A DNA stretch of 64,000 bases from Leidyana gryllorum EB-2025a (GCA_048772705.1 JBLWGC010000217.1:26455-90454); one strand, 5' to 3'; shown: positions 39,374 to 47,927, counted from the stretch's first letter. A program made the numbers and translations. The notes: generated by a model from the letters alone, not told the origin.

Positions 39374-39445
39374 TACAGCCACCGAGGATCGAATTCGGGA
39401 CCTTCTGCGTGTGAAGCAGACGTCGTAACCACTAGACCATGGCTG
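39374..39445 (-). tRNA. tRNA-Val (CAC)
   Basis: Loop TTCACAC; T-stem CGAATTC. Confidence 0.92.
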
Positions 39446-39510
39446 CGTGGATGGTCCCCGCAGCCCAAGAGAAGTGGCGAAGCTTCAGGGAGTAGTGAGG
39501 ACCAGTTCAA

Positions 39511-39580
39511 GGGTCGCGCCGGGATCGAACCCAGGTCGGAAAATCCAAAGTGTCGAGTGCTAACCATCAAGGACGCAACC
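39511..39580 (-). pseudogene. tRNA-Gln pseudogene (TTG-like)
   Basis: As at 15791. Confidence 0.68.
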
Positions 39581-39731
39581 GGTTCAGCCCATCCCAGAAG
39601 AGTCGGACTAGCGCTTCCTCAACTGGACACATGCAACACGGGTCTTGTATACAGACCCCAGCGTCAAGAGTTGGATTCGAGTCGGGCAAAAACCCAATCA
39701 TTCAACCAGTTGCGCTCTCCCCGAATGCTAC

Positions 39732-39813
39732 CGACAAGGGTGAGATTCGAACTCACGCGGGTGGAACCCAACGGCTTAGCAGGCCGCCGCCTTAACCACT
39801 CGGCCACCTTGCC
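39732..39813 (-). tRNA. tRNA-Ser (GCT)
   Basis: Consensus, loop CTGCTAA. Confidence 0.95.
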
Positions 39814-39922
39814 GACGACATCTCTTACTCGCTGGCACTTTTTCACAACGGTTTGGGGTCCTAGTCAAGCTTGCTGAACCGTATGTGACATCACTGGCCG
39901 CAAAATGCCGAGCTCAACAGGT

Positions 39923-40004
39923 GGCAACTTGCCCGAGTGGTTAAGGGGGTAGACTCGAAATCTACTGGGCCTGGCCCGCGGTGGTTCAAATCCAGCAGTT
40001 GTCG
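39923..40004 (+). tRNA. tRNA-Ser (CGA)
   Basis: Loop CTCGAAA; T-stem GGTGG has one change. Confidence 0.93.
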
Positions 40005-40068
40005 TGCGATGTGGTGGAAATGATGCAATTCCCAGCATCAAAAACTCATATGGGTCGAGACAGGGAAT

Positions 40069-40140
40069 GCCTCCTTAGCTTAGGGGCAGAGCATTCGCTT
40101 TGTAAGCGAAAGGTCGCTGGTTCGATTCCGGCAGGAGGCT
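40069..40140 (+). tRNA. tRNA-Thr (TGT)
   Basis: Consensus, loop TTTGTAA. Confidence 0.95.
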
Positions 40141-40162
40141 TCAGTCATTAGCCTAAACATGG

Positions 40163-40220
40163 TTGCGATCATCCGCCCGCATTTTCGGACGGCGGCTTGC
40201 ACACAGCACTCCATCTTGCC
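40163..40220 (-). pseudogene. tRNA-Leu pseudogene, recurrent family
   Basis: As at 8930, with three more bases lost in the D-arm. Confidence 0.62.
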
Positions 40221-40469
40221 GAAGTGTTACCCGTTTCCTGTCCGTGTTAGACAGCCTATCGATGGATCAAAGGGCACAAAACCCGATAGCCTGACATGTG
40301 AAGTGGCTCTACTCCCAGAGCTGGAACTTCCGTAGTATGTGGGAGCCGCGTGTCAGCCCAACAGACTACAAAGGTTGGAGTGACGGGACAGAAAGCGAGC
40401 TGGCAACATGGCCAAATGCACTACTTCTGAAACCTCACCACTCCTCTTGGGCTGCGGGGACCATCCGTG

Positions 40470-40495
40470 CAGCTATGATCTAGTGGTCACGACGT
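40470..40495 (+). pseudogene. tRNA-Val 5' fragment
   Basis: CAGCTATGATCTAGTGGTCA joined to the spacer that precedes Cys genes; the same fusion occurs at 51981. No other gene seen in 40,221-40,559. Confidence 0.65.
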
Positions 40496-40559
40496 ACACG
40501 GCCGTTTTGCTTCAAGTGAGGAGGCAGGATCGAGTTGAGTGAGTATGAGGGGCAGTTCT

Positions 40560-40631
40560 GGGTACGTAGCTCAGTGGTAGAGCAGCTGACTGCAGATCAG
40601 CAAGTCCGTGGTTCAACTCCGCGCGTGCCCT
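40560..40631 (+). tRNA. tRNA-Cys (GCA)
   Basis: Loop CTGCAGA; full cloverleaf, 3' acceptor CGTGCCC. Confidence 0.93.
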
Positions 40632-40768
40632 GAAGATGGAATGAAACGTTCGAAGATGTTGGCTCAGCCATACCGTCATGTGATCGAGACAGGGCCTGCC
40701 TGGTTAGCTGAGGGGCAGAACGCTCGCACGGGCGCGAGGGATTTTGACACTAGATGTCACAACCTCTC

Positions 40769-40841
40769 TGCCTCGGCTGTGGATCGAACACGGGACTTCC
40801 AGATCCTCAGTCTGGCGCTCTCCCAACTGAGCTACCGAGGC
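40769..40841 (-). tRNA. Phe-type tRNA with GAG anticodon
   Basis: Phe body with loop CTGAGGA: anticodon GAA has become GAG (Leu codons CUC/CUU). Stem CCAGA/TCTGG, acceptor and T-arm are intact apart from one acceptor-side change. The neighbour at 41228 retains GAA. Confidence 0.87.
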
Positions 40842-41006
40842 GCTAGAAACCCTTGAAACGCGGTGAAGATAGGCACTCACCGCAGCCCTCTGTGGAGCCA
40901 CTGCCCGCGGGATATCCAATACAACACCAAGACCACAAGTGCGGTTCAGAGAGTAGGGTTCGGCAGAACCCGGCCCTAAGAGGTTTCGAACTTATCGATG
41001 CATTAA

Positions 41007-41078
41007 AGCCTTCTGCCGGAATCGAGCCGCCGACGTCTCGTTTACGAAGCAAACGCTCTGCCCCTAAGCTTACAAGGG
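41007..41078 (-). pseudogene. tRNA-Thr pseudogene (CGT)
   Basis: Loop TTCGTAA but acceptor CCCTTGT and T-arm GGCGGCTCGAT are decayed. Relative at 53143. Confidence 0.68.
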
Positions 41079-41227
41079 AATCCAAGAAGGAAATCACGCA
41101 TCTAAGCCCGTTGAGGGAGGTTGTTGAAGTACTCCAAGGACTTCCACTGCCCCTCATGTGATCGAGACAGGGCCTGCCTGGTTAGCTGAGGGGCGAGGAA
41201 TGCTGACACCAGATGTCACGACCTCTC

Positions 41228-41300
41228 TGCCTCGGCCGTGGATCGAACACGGGACTTCCAGATCTTCAGTCTGGCGCTCTCCCAACTGAGCTACCGAGGC
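41228..41300 (-). tRNA. tRNA-Phe (GAA)
   Basis: Consensus, loop CTGAAGA. Confidence 0.95.
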
Positions 41301-41406
41301 GCTAGAAAGTCATGGAAGGCGGTGAAAATAAGCACTTAGCGCGACCGTATGTGGGGCCAACTCACGCATGAATTGTTGGAATGGTGAAAAACAAGCACGT
41401 GTCCTC

Positions 41407-41477
41407 TGCATCTGCCGGGAATCGAACCCGGGTCGTCTCGATGGCAACGAGACATTCTACCACTAGACCACAGATGC
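41407..41477 (-). tRNA. tRNA-Gly (GCC)
   Basis: Consensus, loop TTGCCAT. Confidence 0.95.
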
Positions 41478-41557
41478 GTGACACCTTGTTGTTGAAGCTC
41501 GTACACGGTAGCGGCCGTTTTCTGAACGAATGGAATGTCCGTGGCGTGTTCAGAGCG

Positions 41558-41620
41558 TCCGAGATAGCATAGTGGTTACTATTTTCGCATGTCACGACTA
41601 AGAAGCGGGCCCGATGCCGG
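41558..41620 (+). pseudogene. tRNA-Asp pseudogene, decayed family
   Basis: As at 15153. Confidence 0.68.
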
Positions 41621-41649
41621 TAAATGAGTCTGGAACGGGGGATGGTTTT

Positions 41650-41721
41650 GAGCCTATGACGCAACGGTAGCGCGTCTGACTCCAGATCAGAAGGTTGGGT
41701 GTTCAAATCACTCTGGGCTCA
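41650..41721 (+). tRNA. tRNA-Trp (CCA)
   Basis: Loop CTCCAGA; A-box TGACGC and acceptor GAGCCTA each changed. Same place as the ACA form in other blocks. Confidence 0.87.
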
Positions 41722-41757
41722 ACCGGACTCTATGTTTTTCCCGTTTGGGGCGCAACC

Positions 41758-41837
41758 TGACAAAAGTGGGATTCGAAGCCACGACCTTTCGGACTCCGGT
41801 CTGAGCACAGCGCCTCAGACCACTCGGTCACCTTGCC
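41758..41837 (-). tRNA. tRNA-Leu (CAG)
   Basis: Loop CTCAGAC; T-stem CGTGG CTTCGAATCC has one change. Confidence 0.83.
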
Positions 41838-41931
41838 GGGATGTTGTTGACTCGCCGCTCCACACGTTTTCTGTGCTTGAAATCTCATAATGGAAGAACT
41901 TTTGGGGTTGGAGGCCGGCGTGTTCAGAGCG

Positions 41932-42003
41932 TCCGAGATAGTATAGTGGTTAGTATTTCCGCCTGTCACGCGGAAGACCCGGGTTCGATTCCCGGTCTCG
42001 GAG
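41932..42003 (+). tRNA. tRNA-Asp (GTC)
   Basis: Consensus, loop CTGTCAC. Confidence 0.95.
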
Positions 42004-42049
42004 CAGTTCCAGTCCCTCACAACTGCTGCAACTCAGATTTTGTCTCAGC

Positions 42050-42118
42050 TGGTCTGGACTTCATCCGGGATTGTACGAGTGGGAGCCGCGTATAGAAGCC
42101 GACCTTGGAGAGACGTGG
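42050..42118 (-). pseudogene. tRNA-Glu pseudogene, recurrent family
   Basis: As at 2682. Confidence 0.6.
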
Positions 42119-42141
42119 CATTGAGTCAACAACTATCAGAC

Positions 42142-42213
42142 GGGCTGTTCTGGGAATCGAACCCAGGACTTCTTCCACCCGAAGGAAGAATCATACCACT
42201 AGACCAAACAGCC
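42142..42213 (-). tRNA. tRNA-Pro (CGG)
   Basis: Consensus, loop TTCGGGT. Confidence 0.95.
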
Positions 42214-42300
42214 GGCTGTCGGTCGAGCAACCCGCTGGGTACAGTCGAGAGAGTGGTCATACGATGTTGAGAACAAAAAAATCGATGGGGTTTGCGCAAC

Positions 42301-42373
42301 GGGCGACTAGCTCAAATGGTAGAGCGCTCGCTTAGCATGCGAGAGGTACTGGGATCGATGCCCAGGTCGTCCA
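42301..42373 (+). tRNA. tRNA-Ala (AGC)
   Basis: Consensus, loop TTAGCAT. Confidence 0.95.
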
Positions 42374-42384
42374 AACTTCGTAGT

Positions 42385-42465
42385 CTGCAACTGCCGCTAT
42401 TTTGCTACAGAGTTGAAAGCTTTCAAGTGTGCCCTGTACCCCTTGGATAGACTCGGGCACGGCAG
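42385..42465 (-). ncRNA. Recurrent structured spacer element
   Basis: Inverted copy of 7802, with well-kept GTGCCC/GGGCAC pairing. Confidence 0.4.
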
Positions 42466-42480
42466 GATGTGTGAAGGTTG

Positions 42481-42550
42481 CCTCAGAGCCCGGAATTCCG
42501 AGTTTGTATTTAACAATCACACACTCTGCCGACTAAGATACAACAGTTAC
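42481..42550 (-). pseudogene. tRNA-Asn pseudogene (GTT)
   Basis: Loop TTGTTAA; T-arm eroded. Confidence 0.62.
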
Positions 42551-42647
42551 GATATTTCAAAGGTCAGTAGAGAGACGCGTGTTGCATGTGTCCAGTTAGC
42601 GCTAGTCCGGATGGCTCTACCAACTCTTTTTTGGGAAGGACTGAATG

Positions 42648-42719
42648 GGTTGCGTGGTGTAGTGGTCAGCACTGGAGACTCTGAATCTCCCGACCTAGGT
42701 TCGATTCCCGGCGCGACCT
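42648..42719 (+). tRNA. tRNA-Gln (CTG)
   Basis: Loop CTCTGAA; one T-stem change (CTAGG). Confidence 0.92.
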
Positions 42720-42785
42720 CAAAACTGGTCCTCACTACTTCGTAAAAGCTCGCCACTTCTCTCTTGGTCTGCGGGACCTTCGCTG

Positions 42786-42857
42786 CAGCCATGGTCTAGT
42801 GGTCACGACGTCTGCTTCACACGCAGAAGGTCCCGAGTTCGATCCTCGGTGGCTGTA
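42786..42857 (+). tRNA. tRNA-Val (CAC)
   Basis: Consensus, loop TTCACAC. Confidence 0.95.
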
Positions 42858-42910
42858 ACTCGCGTTTGTCAGATGAGCACCACGAAATCTAAAGCGGAAG
42901 AACGAAGTGT

Positions 42911-42982
42911 CTCCGAGACCGGGAATCAAACCCGGGTCTTCCGCGTGACAGGCGGAAATACTAACCACTATACTATCTCGGA
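42911..42982 (-). tRNA. tRNA-Asp (GTC)
   Basis: Loop CTGTCAC; T-loop TTTGATT (C56T). Confidence 0.9.
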
Positions 42983-43076
42983 CGCTCTTGGATACCCCGG
43001 CCTTCAACCCCAAAAGCCTTCCTTCTCGAGACTTCACGAACAGAAAACGTGTAAAGTGGCGAGCCAAGAACACTCC

Positions 43077-43156
43077 GGCAAGATGGCCGAGTGGTCCGAG
43101 GCGCTGTGTTAAGGCCGCAGTCCGAAAGGGCGTGTGTTCGAATCCCACTCTTGTCA
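43077..43156 (+). tRNA. tRNA-Leu (AAG)
   Basis: Loop TTAAGGC; D-loop GGTCCGAGG. Confidence 0.93.
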
Positions 43157-43224
43157 GCCGTTGTATCGGCCCTCGGTCAGCCACTGGATGCACTAGGTCT
43201 TCCATGTAGAGCGGATGAGCGGAT

Positions 43225-43297
43225 GGGCGGCTAGCTCAGATCGTAGAGCGCTCGATTCGCATGCGAGAGGTACTGGGATCGATACCCAGGTCGTCCA
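43225..43297 (+). tRNA. tRNA-Ala (CGC)
   Basis: Loop TTCGCAT; stem CTCGA/GCGAG has one mismatch. Confidence 0.88.
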
Positions 43298-43372
43298 AAC
43301 TTAGTAGGGCGGCACCTGCTGGTAGTTAAATACAGAGTTGCACCTCTAAGAGGGCGTGGCATATCGGAGCTC

Positions 43373-43445
43373 CGGTACTGCTAGGCTTCGAAACTGCGAC
43401 TTTGTGGTAAACAGCTACACGCTTTGCCGACTGAGCTACAAGACT
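43373..43445 (-). pseudogene. tRNA-Asn pseudogene (GTT)
   Basis: Loop CTGTTTA; T-stem and acceptor mismatched. Confidence 0.68.
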
Positions 43446-43546
43446 TAATTGCAATGTTCTTTTAAGCGAGGAAAAATCATACCTTCAGACCAAACGTCAA
43501 ATGCTGGAGTACTCGGCGGTCGCGTTCGGCTGTCATTGGGTTGATT

Positions 43547-43620
43547 TGCTCCCCGGGGGGATCGAACCCTCGACCTTCGGCACATAAGGCCGATGCTCTA
43601 ACCAGCTGAGCTAGGGGAGC
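43547..43620 (-). tRNA. tRNA-Ile (TAT)
   Basis: Reads AUA. 74 nt; acceptor GCTCCCC/GGGGAGC perfect, stem TCGGC/GCCGA with loop CTTATGT, B-box GGTTCGATCCC, A discriminator. A-C at one T-stem pair. Single copy with no visible intron; body unlike Ile-AAT. Confidence 0.87.
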
Positions 43621-43764
43621 GATCACCGCCGTTCCACCGCGTAACTCACATTCGATTCTATCTCAGGGGGTTGTTACATCAAGTGTCAGAATGCCCCGGC
43701 CTCGTGCCGACCAAGCTTGTCAGCGTCTCTGCTAATTTGCCACGGCGGTTTGAGGCGTGCCTCC

Positions 43765-43835
43765 TGCGTCTGTCGGGAATCGAACCTGGGTCGTCTCGGT
43801 GGCAACGACACATTCTGCCACAAGACCACAGATGC
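43765..43835 (-). tRNA. tRNA-Gly (GCC), mildly decayed
   Basis: Loop TTGCCAC; stem TGTCG/CGAGA; T-stem ends CGACAGACGC. Confidence 0.75.
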
Positions 43836-43931
43836 ACAACTCGTTGTTGTTTAAGCTCGTGCACAATACCGGCCGTTTTGCTTCAGAAGAGAAGACAGAA
43901 TCGAGTTGAGCGAGTATGACGGGTAGTTTGT

Positions 43932-44003
43932 GGGTACGTAGCTCAGTGGTAGAGCAGCTGACTGCAGATCTGCAAGTCCGTGGTTTAACTCCGGGCGTGC
44001 CCT
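43932..44003 (+). tRNA. tRNA-Cys (GCA)
   Basis: Loop CTGCAGA; stem partner TCTGC gives one mismatch; T-loop TTTAACT. Confidence 0.85.
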
Positions 44004-44067
44004 GAAGATGGTTCGGAACGATCGGAGATGTTGGACCACGCAATGAGTCTGGAGGGGGGATGATTTT

Positions 44068-44121
44068 AAGCCTATGGCGGAACGTAGCGCGTCTGACTCC
44101 TGCTTAGAAAATTGGGTGCTG
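44068..44121 (+). pseudogene. tRNA-Trp pseudogene
   Basis: Same eroded form as 1641, fused to a decayed Gln. Confidence 0.65.
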
Positions 44122-44129
44122 TCCGCCAA

Positions 44130-44199
44130 TGTTGCGTCCTTGGTGGTTAGCACTCGACACTTTGGATTTTCCGACCTGGGTTCGATCCCGGCGCGACCC
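44130..44199 (+). pseudogene. tRNA-Gln pseudogene (TTG-like)
   Basis: Loop CTTTGGA; closing stem absent. Confidence 0.68.
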
Positions 44200-44264
44200 T
44201 TGAACTGGTCCTCACTACTCCCTGAAGCTTCGCCACTTCTCTTGGGCTGCGGGGACCATCCATG

Positions 44265-44336
44265 CAGCCATGGTCTAGTGGTTACGACGTCTGCTTACCA
44301 CGCAGAAGGTCCTGAGTTCGATCCTCGGTGGCTGTA
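44265..44336 (+). tRNA. Val-type tRNA with ACC anticodon
   Basis: Stem TCTGC/GCAGA closes TTACCAC; AAC has become ACC (Gly codon GGU). Acceptor perfect; one T-stem change (CCTGAG). Confidence 0.86.
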
Positions 44337-44391
44337 GCTCGCAACTTTCAGCGGGCACCAAAAAAGACAATCTTAAGCGAGATCAACTGTG

Positions 44392-44463
44392 CTCCGAGAC
44401 CGGGAATCGAACCTGGGTCTTCCGCGTGACTGGCGGAAAAACTAATCACTATACTATATCGGA
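44392..44463 (-). tRNA. tRNA-Asp (GTC), T33 lost
   Basis: Loop CAGTCAC replaces the invariant T33 with A; acceptor TCCGATA has one mismatch. Likely impaired. Confidence 0.75.
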
Positions 44464-44556
44464 CGCTCCAACACACCGGCCTGAAACCCCAAAAGTCTTT
44501 CCATCTTGAGATTCCAGGGACAGAAAACGCGTGGAGCGGCGAGCCAACAACATCCC

Positions 44557-44636
44557 GGCAAGATGACCAAGTGGTCTGAGGCGCTGTGCTCAGACCGGAG
44601 TCCGAAAGGTCGTGGGTTCGAATCCCACTTTTGTCA
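44557..44636 (+). tRNA. tRNA-Leu (CAG)
   Basis: Loop CTCAGAC; A-box TGACCAAGTGG. Confidence 0.83.
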
Positions 44637-44672
44637 GGTTGCGCCCCAAACGGGAAAAACATAGAGTCCGGT

Positions 44673-44744
44673 TGAGCCCAGAGTGATTCGAACACCCAAC
44701 CTTCTGATCTGGAGTCAGACGCGCTACCATTGCGCCACAGGCCC
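44673..44744 (-). tRNA. tRNA-Trp (CCA)
   Basis: Loop CTCCAGA; acceptor GGGCCTG changes pair 7. Confidence 0.91.
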
Positions 44745-44825
44745 AAAACCATCTCCCGTTCCAAACTAATTGCCTTGTGGTCAGGAATGGAGGTCCAACA
44801 TCTCCGATCGGTCCAAACCATCTTC

Positions 44826-44897
44826 AGGGCACGCGCGGAGTTGAACCACGGACTTGCTGATCTGCAGTCAGCTGCTCTACCACTGAGCTACGTACCC
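44826..44897 (-). tRNA. tRNA-Cys (GCA)
   Basis: Consensus, same as 1763. Confidence 0.94.
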
Positions 44898-44992
44898 ACA
44901 AACTACCCGTCATACTCGCTCAACTCGATTTGTCTTCTCATTTGAAGCAAAACGGCCGTTATTGTGCACGAGCTTGAACAACAACGAGTCAT

Positions 44993-45063
44993 GCATCTGT
45001 GGTCTAGTGGTAGAATGTGTCGTTGCCACCGAGACGACCCAGGTTCGATTCCCGGCAGACGCA
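44993..45063 (+). tRNA. tRNA-Gly (GCC)
   Basis: Loop TTGCCAC; stem TGTCG/CGAGA. Confidence 0.82.
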
Positions 45064-45135
45064 GGAGGCACGCCTCAAACAGCCGTGGCAGATTGACAGA
45101 GACGCTGACGAGCTTCGGCACGAGGCCCGACCAGG

Positions 45136-45181
45136 GGCTGTTCGGTCTGCAGGTATGATTTTTCCTCGCTTGGAAGAACAT
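45136..45181 (+). pseudogene. tRNA-Pro 5' fragment
   Basis: GGCTGTTCGGTCTGCAGG and a damaged anticodon arm, fused to Asn. Confidence 0.65.
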
Positions 45182-45189
45182 TGCAACTG

Positions 45190-45239
45190 GGTCTTGTAGC
45201 TCAGTCGGCAAAGCGTGTAGCGGTTTACCACAAAGTCGC
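45190..45239 (+). pseudogene. tRNA-Asn pseudogene, 3'-truncated
   Basis: Runs from the acceptor to the variable region (AAAGTCGC), then the Ala 3' spacer; T-arm gone. Confidence 0.72.
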
Positions 45240-45250
45240 CCTACTGAGTT

Positions 45251-45323
45251 TGGACGACCTGGGTATCGATCCCAGTACCTCTCGCATGCAAAGCGAGCGC
45301 TCTACCATCTGAGCTAGCCGCCC
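45251..45323 (-). tRNA. tRNA-Ala (TGC)
   Basis: Consensus, loop TTTGCAT. Confidence 0.95.
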
Positions 45324-45383
45324 ATCCGCTCTACATGGAAAACCTTCTGCATCCAGTGGCTGACCGAGTGCCGATACAACGGC

Positions 45384-45463
45384 TGACAAGAGTGGGATTC
45401 GAACCCACGCCCTTTCGGACTGCGGCCTTAACACAGCGCCTTAGACCACTCGGCCATCTTGCC
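45384..45463 (-). tRNA. tRNA-Leu (AAG)
   Basis: Consensus, loop TTAAGGC. Confidence 0.95.
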
Positions 45464-45619
45464 GGAGTGTTCTTGGCTCGCCACTTGACACGTTTTCTTC
45501 GCGTGAAGTGTCGAGAAGGAAGGCTTTTGGGGTTGAAGACCCGCGCCCGATGCCCGTTCCGAAGCACGGTCGATTCCGCTTAGGACTGTTTCCTTTGGTT
45601 CTCGCTGAAAGTTGCGAGC

Positions 45620-45691
45620 TACAGCCACCGATGATTGAACTCGGGACCTTCTGCGTGTAAAGCAGACGTCGTTACCACTAGACCGTGGCGG
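45620..45691 (-). tRNA. tRNA-Val (TAC)
   Basis: Loop TTTACAC; reads GUA/GUG. Acceptor CCGCCAC/GTGGCTG and T-loop TTCAATC are changed. One of two Val-TAC copies. Confidence 0.82.
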
Positions 45692-45746
45692 CACGAATGG
45701 TCCCCGCAGCCCAAGAGATGGCGAAAATTCAGGGAGTAGTGAGGAC

Positions 45747-45807
45747 CGAATCGAACCCAGGTCGGGAGATTCAGAGTCTCCAGTGCTAACCACTACACCA
45801 CGCAACC
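45747..45807 (-). pseudogene. tRNA-Gln pseudogene (CTG), 3'-truncated
   Basis: The last 12 bases (3' acceptor and part of the T-stem) are missing; the rest is perfect. Confidence 0.8.
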
Positions 45808-45967
45808 GCTTCAGCCCATCCCAGAAGAGTCGGTAGAATTATCCGGACTAGCACTTTCTCAAATGAACACACCCAACACGCCCGTAATCTGTGCCGTACT
45901 TGAGAGCTTGAAGTGTCACTTTTGAGGTTCTGAGGTTGCGCCTGCGAACCTCGTCACAGTTGGACAG

Positions 45968-46047
45968 CCGGGGGTAGCTCAGTTGGTGGAGAATCTGACT
46001 GTAGTACTGGCATCAGATAGTCGGCGGGTCGATTCCGTCCCACCGGA
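45968..46047 (+). tRNA. tRNA-Tyr (GTA), intron-containing
   Basis: Loop and intron TACTGGCAT differ by one base; T-loop GTCGATT and D-arm GGTGGAGAA changed. Confidence 0.82.
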
Positions 46048-46159
46048 AGTAGAGAGGTGCTGTGCAAACTACTACTCAACCTGATGGACTTTGGCAAAAA
46101 GCGTTGATGGGCCAACTGGAGTTAATCCGGCGAAGATTCCATCCATATTTAACTCAAAT

Positions 46160-46212
46160 GTTGTCTTAGCTGTCGGGAGCAGCATATCTCATCCGACCTT
46201 GGCTAGACTGGC
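46160..46212 (-). pseudogene. tRNA-Glu pseudogene
   Basis: Very eroded; GGAGCAGCATATCTCATCC aligns to the Glu D and anticodon arms. Confidence 0.4.
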
Positions 46213-46236
46213 GTTTTGAGTCAACAAGTACCAGAC

Positions 46237-46308
46237 GGGCTGTTCTGGGAATCGAACCCAGGACTTCTTCCACCCAAAGGAAGGATCATATCACTAGACC
46301 AAACAGCC
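46237..46308 (-). tRNA. tRNA-Pro (TGG)
   Basis: Loop TTTGGGT. Confidence 0.93.
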
Positions 46309-46412
46309 GAATATTTGGGTGCATGCGACGGGATATACACACGGAGACATGAATTGACTTCCACTGTCCACCCAACGGCAAATAGGGTGTAACTAAGTTT
46401 AGAGCTTCCTTG

Positions 46413-46484
46413 CCGCCCTAGCTCAGTCGGTAGAGCGCAAGACTCTTAATCTTGCAGTCGCGGGTGCGAGCCCCGCGGGGGGTG
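46413..46484 (+). tRNA. tRNA-Lys (CTT), decayed
   Basis: Loop CTCTTAA; one anticodon-stem base missing, T-loop TGCGAGC, acceptor GGGGGGT. Confidence 0.7.
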
Positions 46485-46548
46485 CGGATTAATGTCTCTG
46501 GTGGGAGTATAAAAGAAACATTTTGCTTGCAAGCACACTCAGCTGAAT

Positions 46549-46621
46549 TTCCCCTGCCGGGACTTGAACCAGGATCGAGCGGGTGAAAGCCTCATATCCA
46601 AGCCACATAGACTACAGTGGA
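46549..46621 (-). tRNA. tRNA-Glu (TTC), decayed
   Basis: Loop CTTTCAC; stem TGAGG/CCGCT and several D-arm changes. Confidence 0.72.
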
Positions 46622-46702
46622 CGAGTCTCCGAGTTGAGGCTTCGGACGAGAGCCGTATCATGTTGAGATGAGGTGGAGCGTCGGGTTAACCGACAACCAA
46701 CG

Positions 46703-46774
46703 GGGCTGTTCTGGGAACCGAACCCAGGACTTCTTCCACCCGAAGGAAGAATCATACCACTAGACCAAACAGCC
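46703..46774 (-). tRNA. tRNA-Pro (CGG)
   Basis: TTCGGTT T-loop as at 2775. Confidence 0.87.
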
Positions 46775-46861
46775 GCCTGTCGGTCGTGCAAACCGCTGAG
46801 GGCACTTGAGATAGTGGTCATACTATGTTCAGAACCAACAAATGCGGTGGGTGTGCACAAG

Positions 46862-46934
46862 TGGCGACTAGCTCAAATGATAGACCGCTCGCTTTGCATG
46901 CGAGAGGTACTGGGATTGATACCCAGGTCGTCCA
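46862..46934 (+). tRNA. tRNA-Ala (TGC)
   Basis: Loop TTTGCAT; D-stem AGACC loses one pair; T-loop ATTGATA. Confidence 0.82.
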
Positions 46935-47023
46935 AACTACATGCAACCTTCGCTATAGAGAAACGCCCGCGACGTGGTCAAAAACTGTGAGTGTTGTTCT
47001 TTTAATCCAATCGACAAGCTGCT

Positions 47024-47096
47024 GCCTACGTGGCGCAATGGATAGCGTGTTGGACTTTTATTCCAAAGGTTGCGAGTTCGAATCTCGCCGGAGGTA
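47024..47096 (+). tRNA. Arg-type tRNA with TTT anticodon
   Basis: Arg(TCT) body, stem TTGGA/TCCAA, loop CTTTTAT: anticodon TTT (Lys codons). A-box TGGCGCAATGG and B-box GAGTTCGAATC are intact; one acceptor pair is lost. Aligned neighbours place it as sister to the TCA copy at 3096, so the same locus shows two anticodon changes. Confidence 0.85.
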
Positions 47097-47151
47097 GCCA
47101 AATGATCAGCATTTTACTTCGATCTCTAGCTGCCTTGGCCGTGGAATGTTG

Positions 47152-47223
47152 TCCACTGTAGTCTGAGTGGCTAGGATATGCGGCTCTCACCCGCACGATC
47201 CGGGTTCAAGTCCGGCATTGGAA
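47152..47223 (+). tRNA. tRNA-Glu (CTC)
   Basis: Loop CTCTCAC; one T-stem C missing and acceptor CATTGGA. Confidence 0.78.
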
Positions 47224-47283
47224 ATCCAGCAGAGTGTGGTTCTAGGTAACGGTTCCATTCTTACTCCCAGAGACATTGATTTG

Positions 47284-47356
47284 CACCGCCCGCGGGGCTC
47301 GAACCCGCGACTGCAAGATTAAAAGTCTTGCGCTCTACCGACTGAGCTAGGGCAGC
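47284..47356 (-). tRNA. tRNA-Lys (TTT)
   Basis: Loop CTTTTAA; acceptor GCTGCCC has one mismatch. Confidence 0.92.
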
Positions 47357-47485
47357 AACGAAGCTTTAAACTTAGTTACACCCTAGTCCGAATCTGTATC
47401 AGAGATCCACCCACTTGATCACGCCGACATACCATGTTTTCCAAGACGGTGCGGCTCTCGGCCGAAGCTCCAACTCAACGACTCG

Positions 47486-47558
47486 TCCACTGTAGTCTAA
47501 GTGGCTAGGATATGCGGCTTTCACCCGCACGATCCGGGTTCAAGTCCCGGCAGTGGAA
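47486..47558 (+). tRNA. tRNA-Glu (TTC)
   Basis: Consensus, loop CTTTCAC. Confidence 0.95.
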
Positions 47559-47634
47559 GTCATTGAACTACTCTAGCAAAGTGCTCCACTAATCTCCGTC
47601 AATAGCGATTGTTTCGTCATCTCCGGCTTCCATT

Positions 47635-47706
47635 GCCTTCTTAGTCTAGGGGCAGAGCGTTCGCTTCGTAAGCGAGAAGTCGCCGGTTCGATTCCGGCTG
47701 GAGGCT
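47635..47706 (+). tRNA. tRNA-Thr (CGT)
   Basis: Loop TTCGTAA; AGTCTAGGGG in the D-arm, 3' TGGAGGC. Confidence 0.87.
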
Positions 47707-47756
47707 CGACTGCATCGACTGGGCACCGGCAAGCTGCTCGCAAACTCCAATAATCG

Positions 47757-47785
47757 TAGCTCAGCCATCAGAGGTAAGTCTCTCA
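47757..47785 (+). pseudogene. tRNA-Asn 5' fragment
   Basis: TAGCTCAGCCATCAGAG of the decayed Asn family; the remainder is deleted. Confidence 0.5.
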
Positions 47786-47855
47786 CAGGAAACGGGTAAC
47801 ACTTCGTCCGAAAATGCGGGCGAATGATCGCAACCATATTTAGGCTAATGACTGA

Positions 47856-47927
47856 AGCCTCCTGCCGGAATCGAACCAGCGACCTTTCGGTTACAAAGTG
47901 AATGCTCTGCCCCTAAGCTAAGGAGGC
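47856..47927 (-). tRNA. tRNA-Thr (TGT)
   Basis: Loop TTTGTAA; stem TTCAC/CCGAA is weak. Confidence 0.82.

Noticed and set aside
40250-40470. Possible hidden gene in a stretch without intact tRNAs
   Set aside because: Only weak pieces resembling Leu and Lys/Ala spacers are visible; nothing folds or codes convincingly.
45895-45960. Hairpin GAGGTTCTGAGG...CGAACCTC as a regulatory RNA
   Set aside because: Resembles a spacer also seen near 6.48 kb; no other evidence of function.
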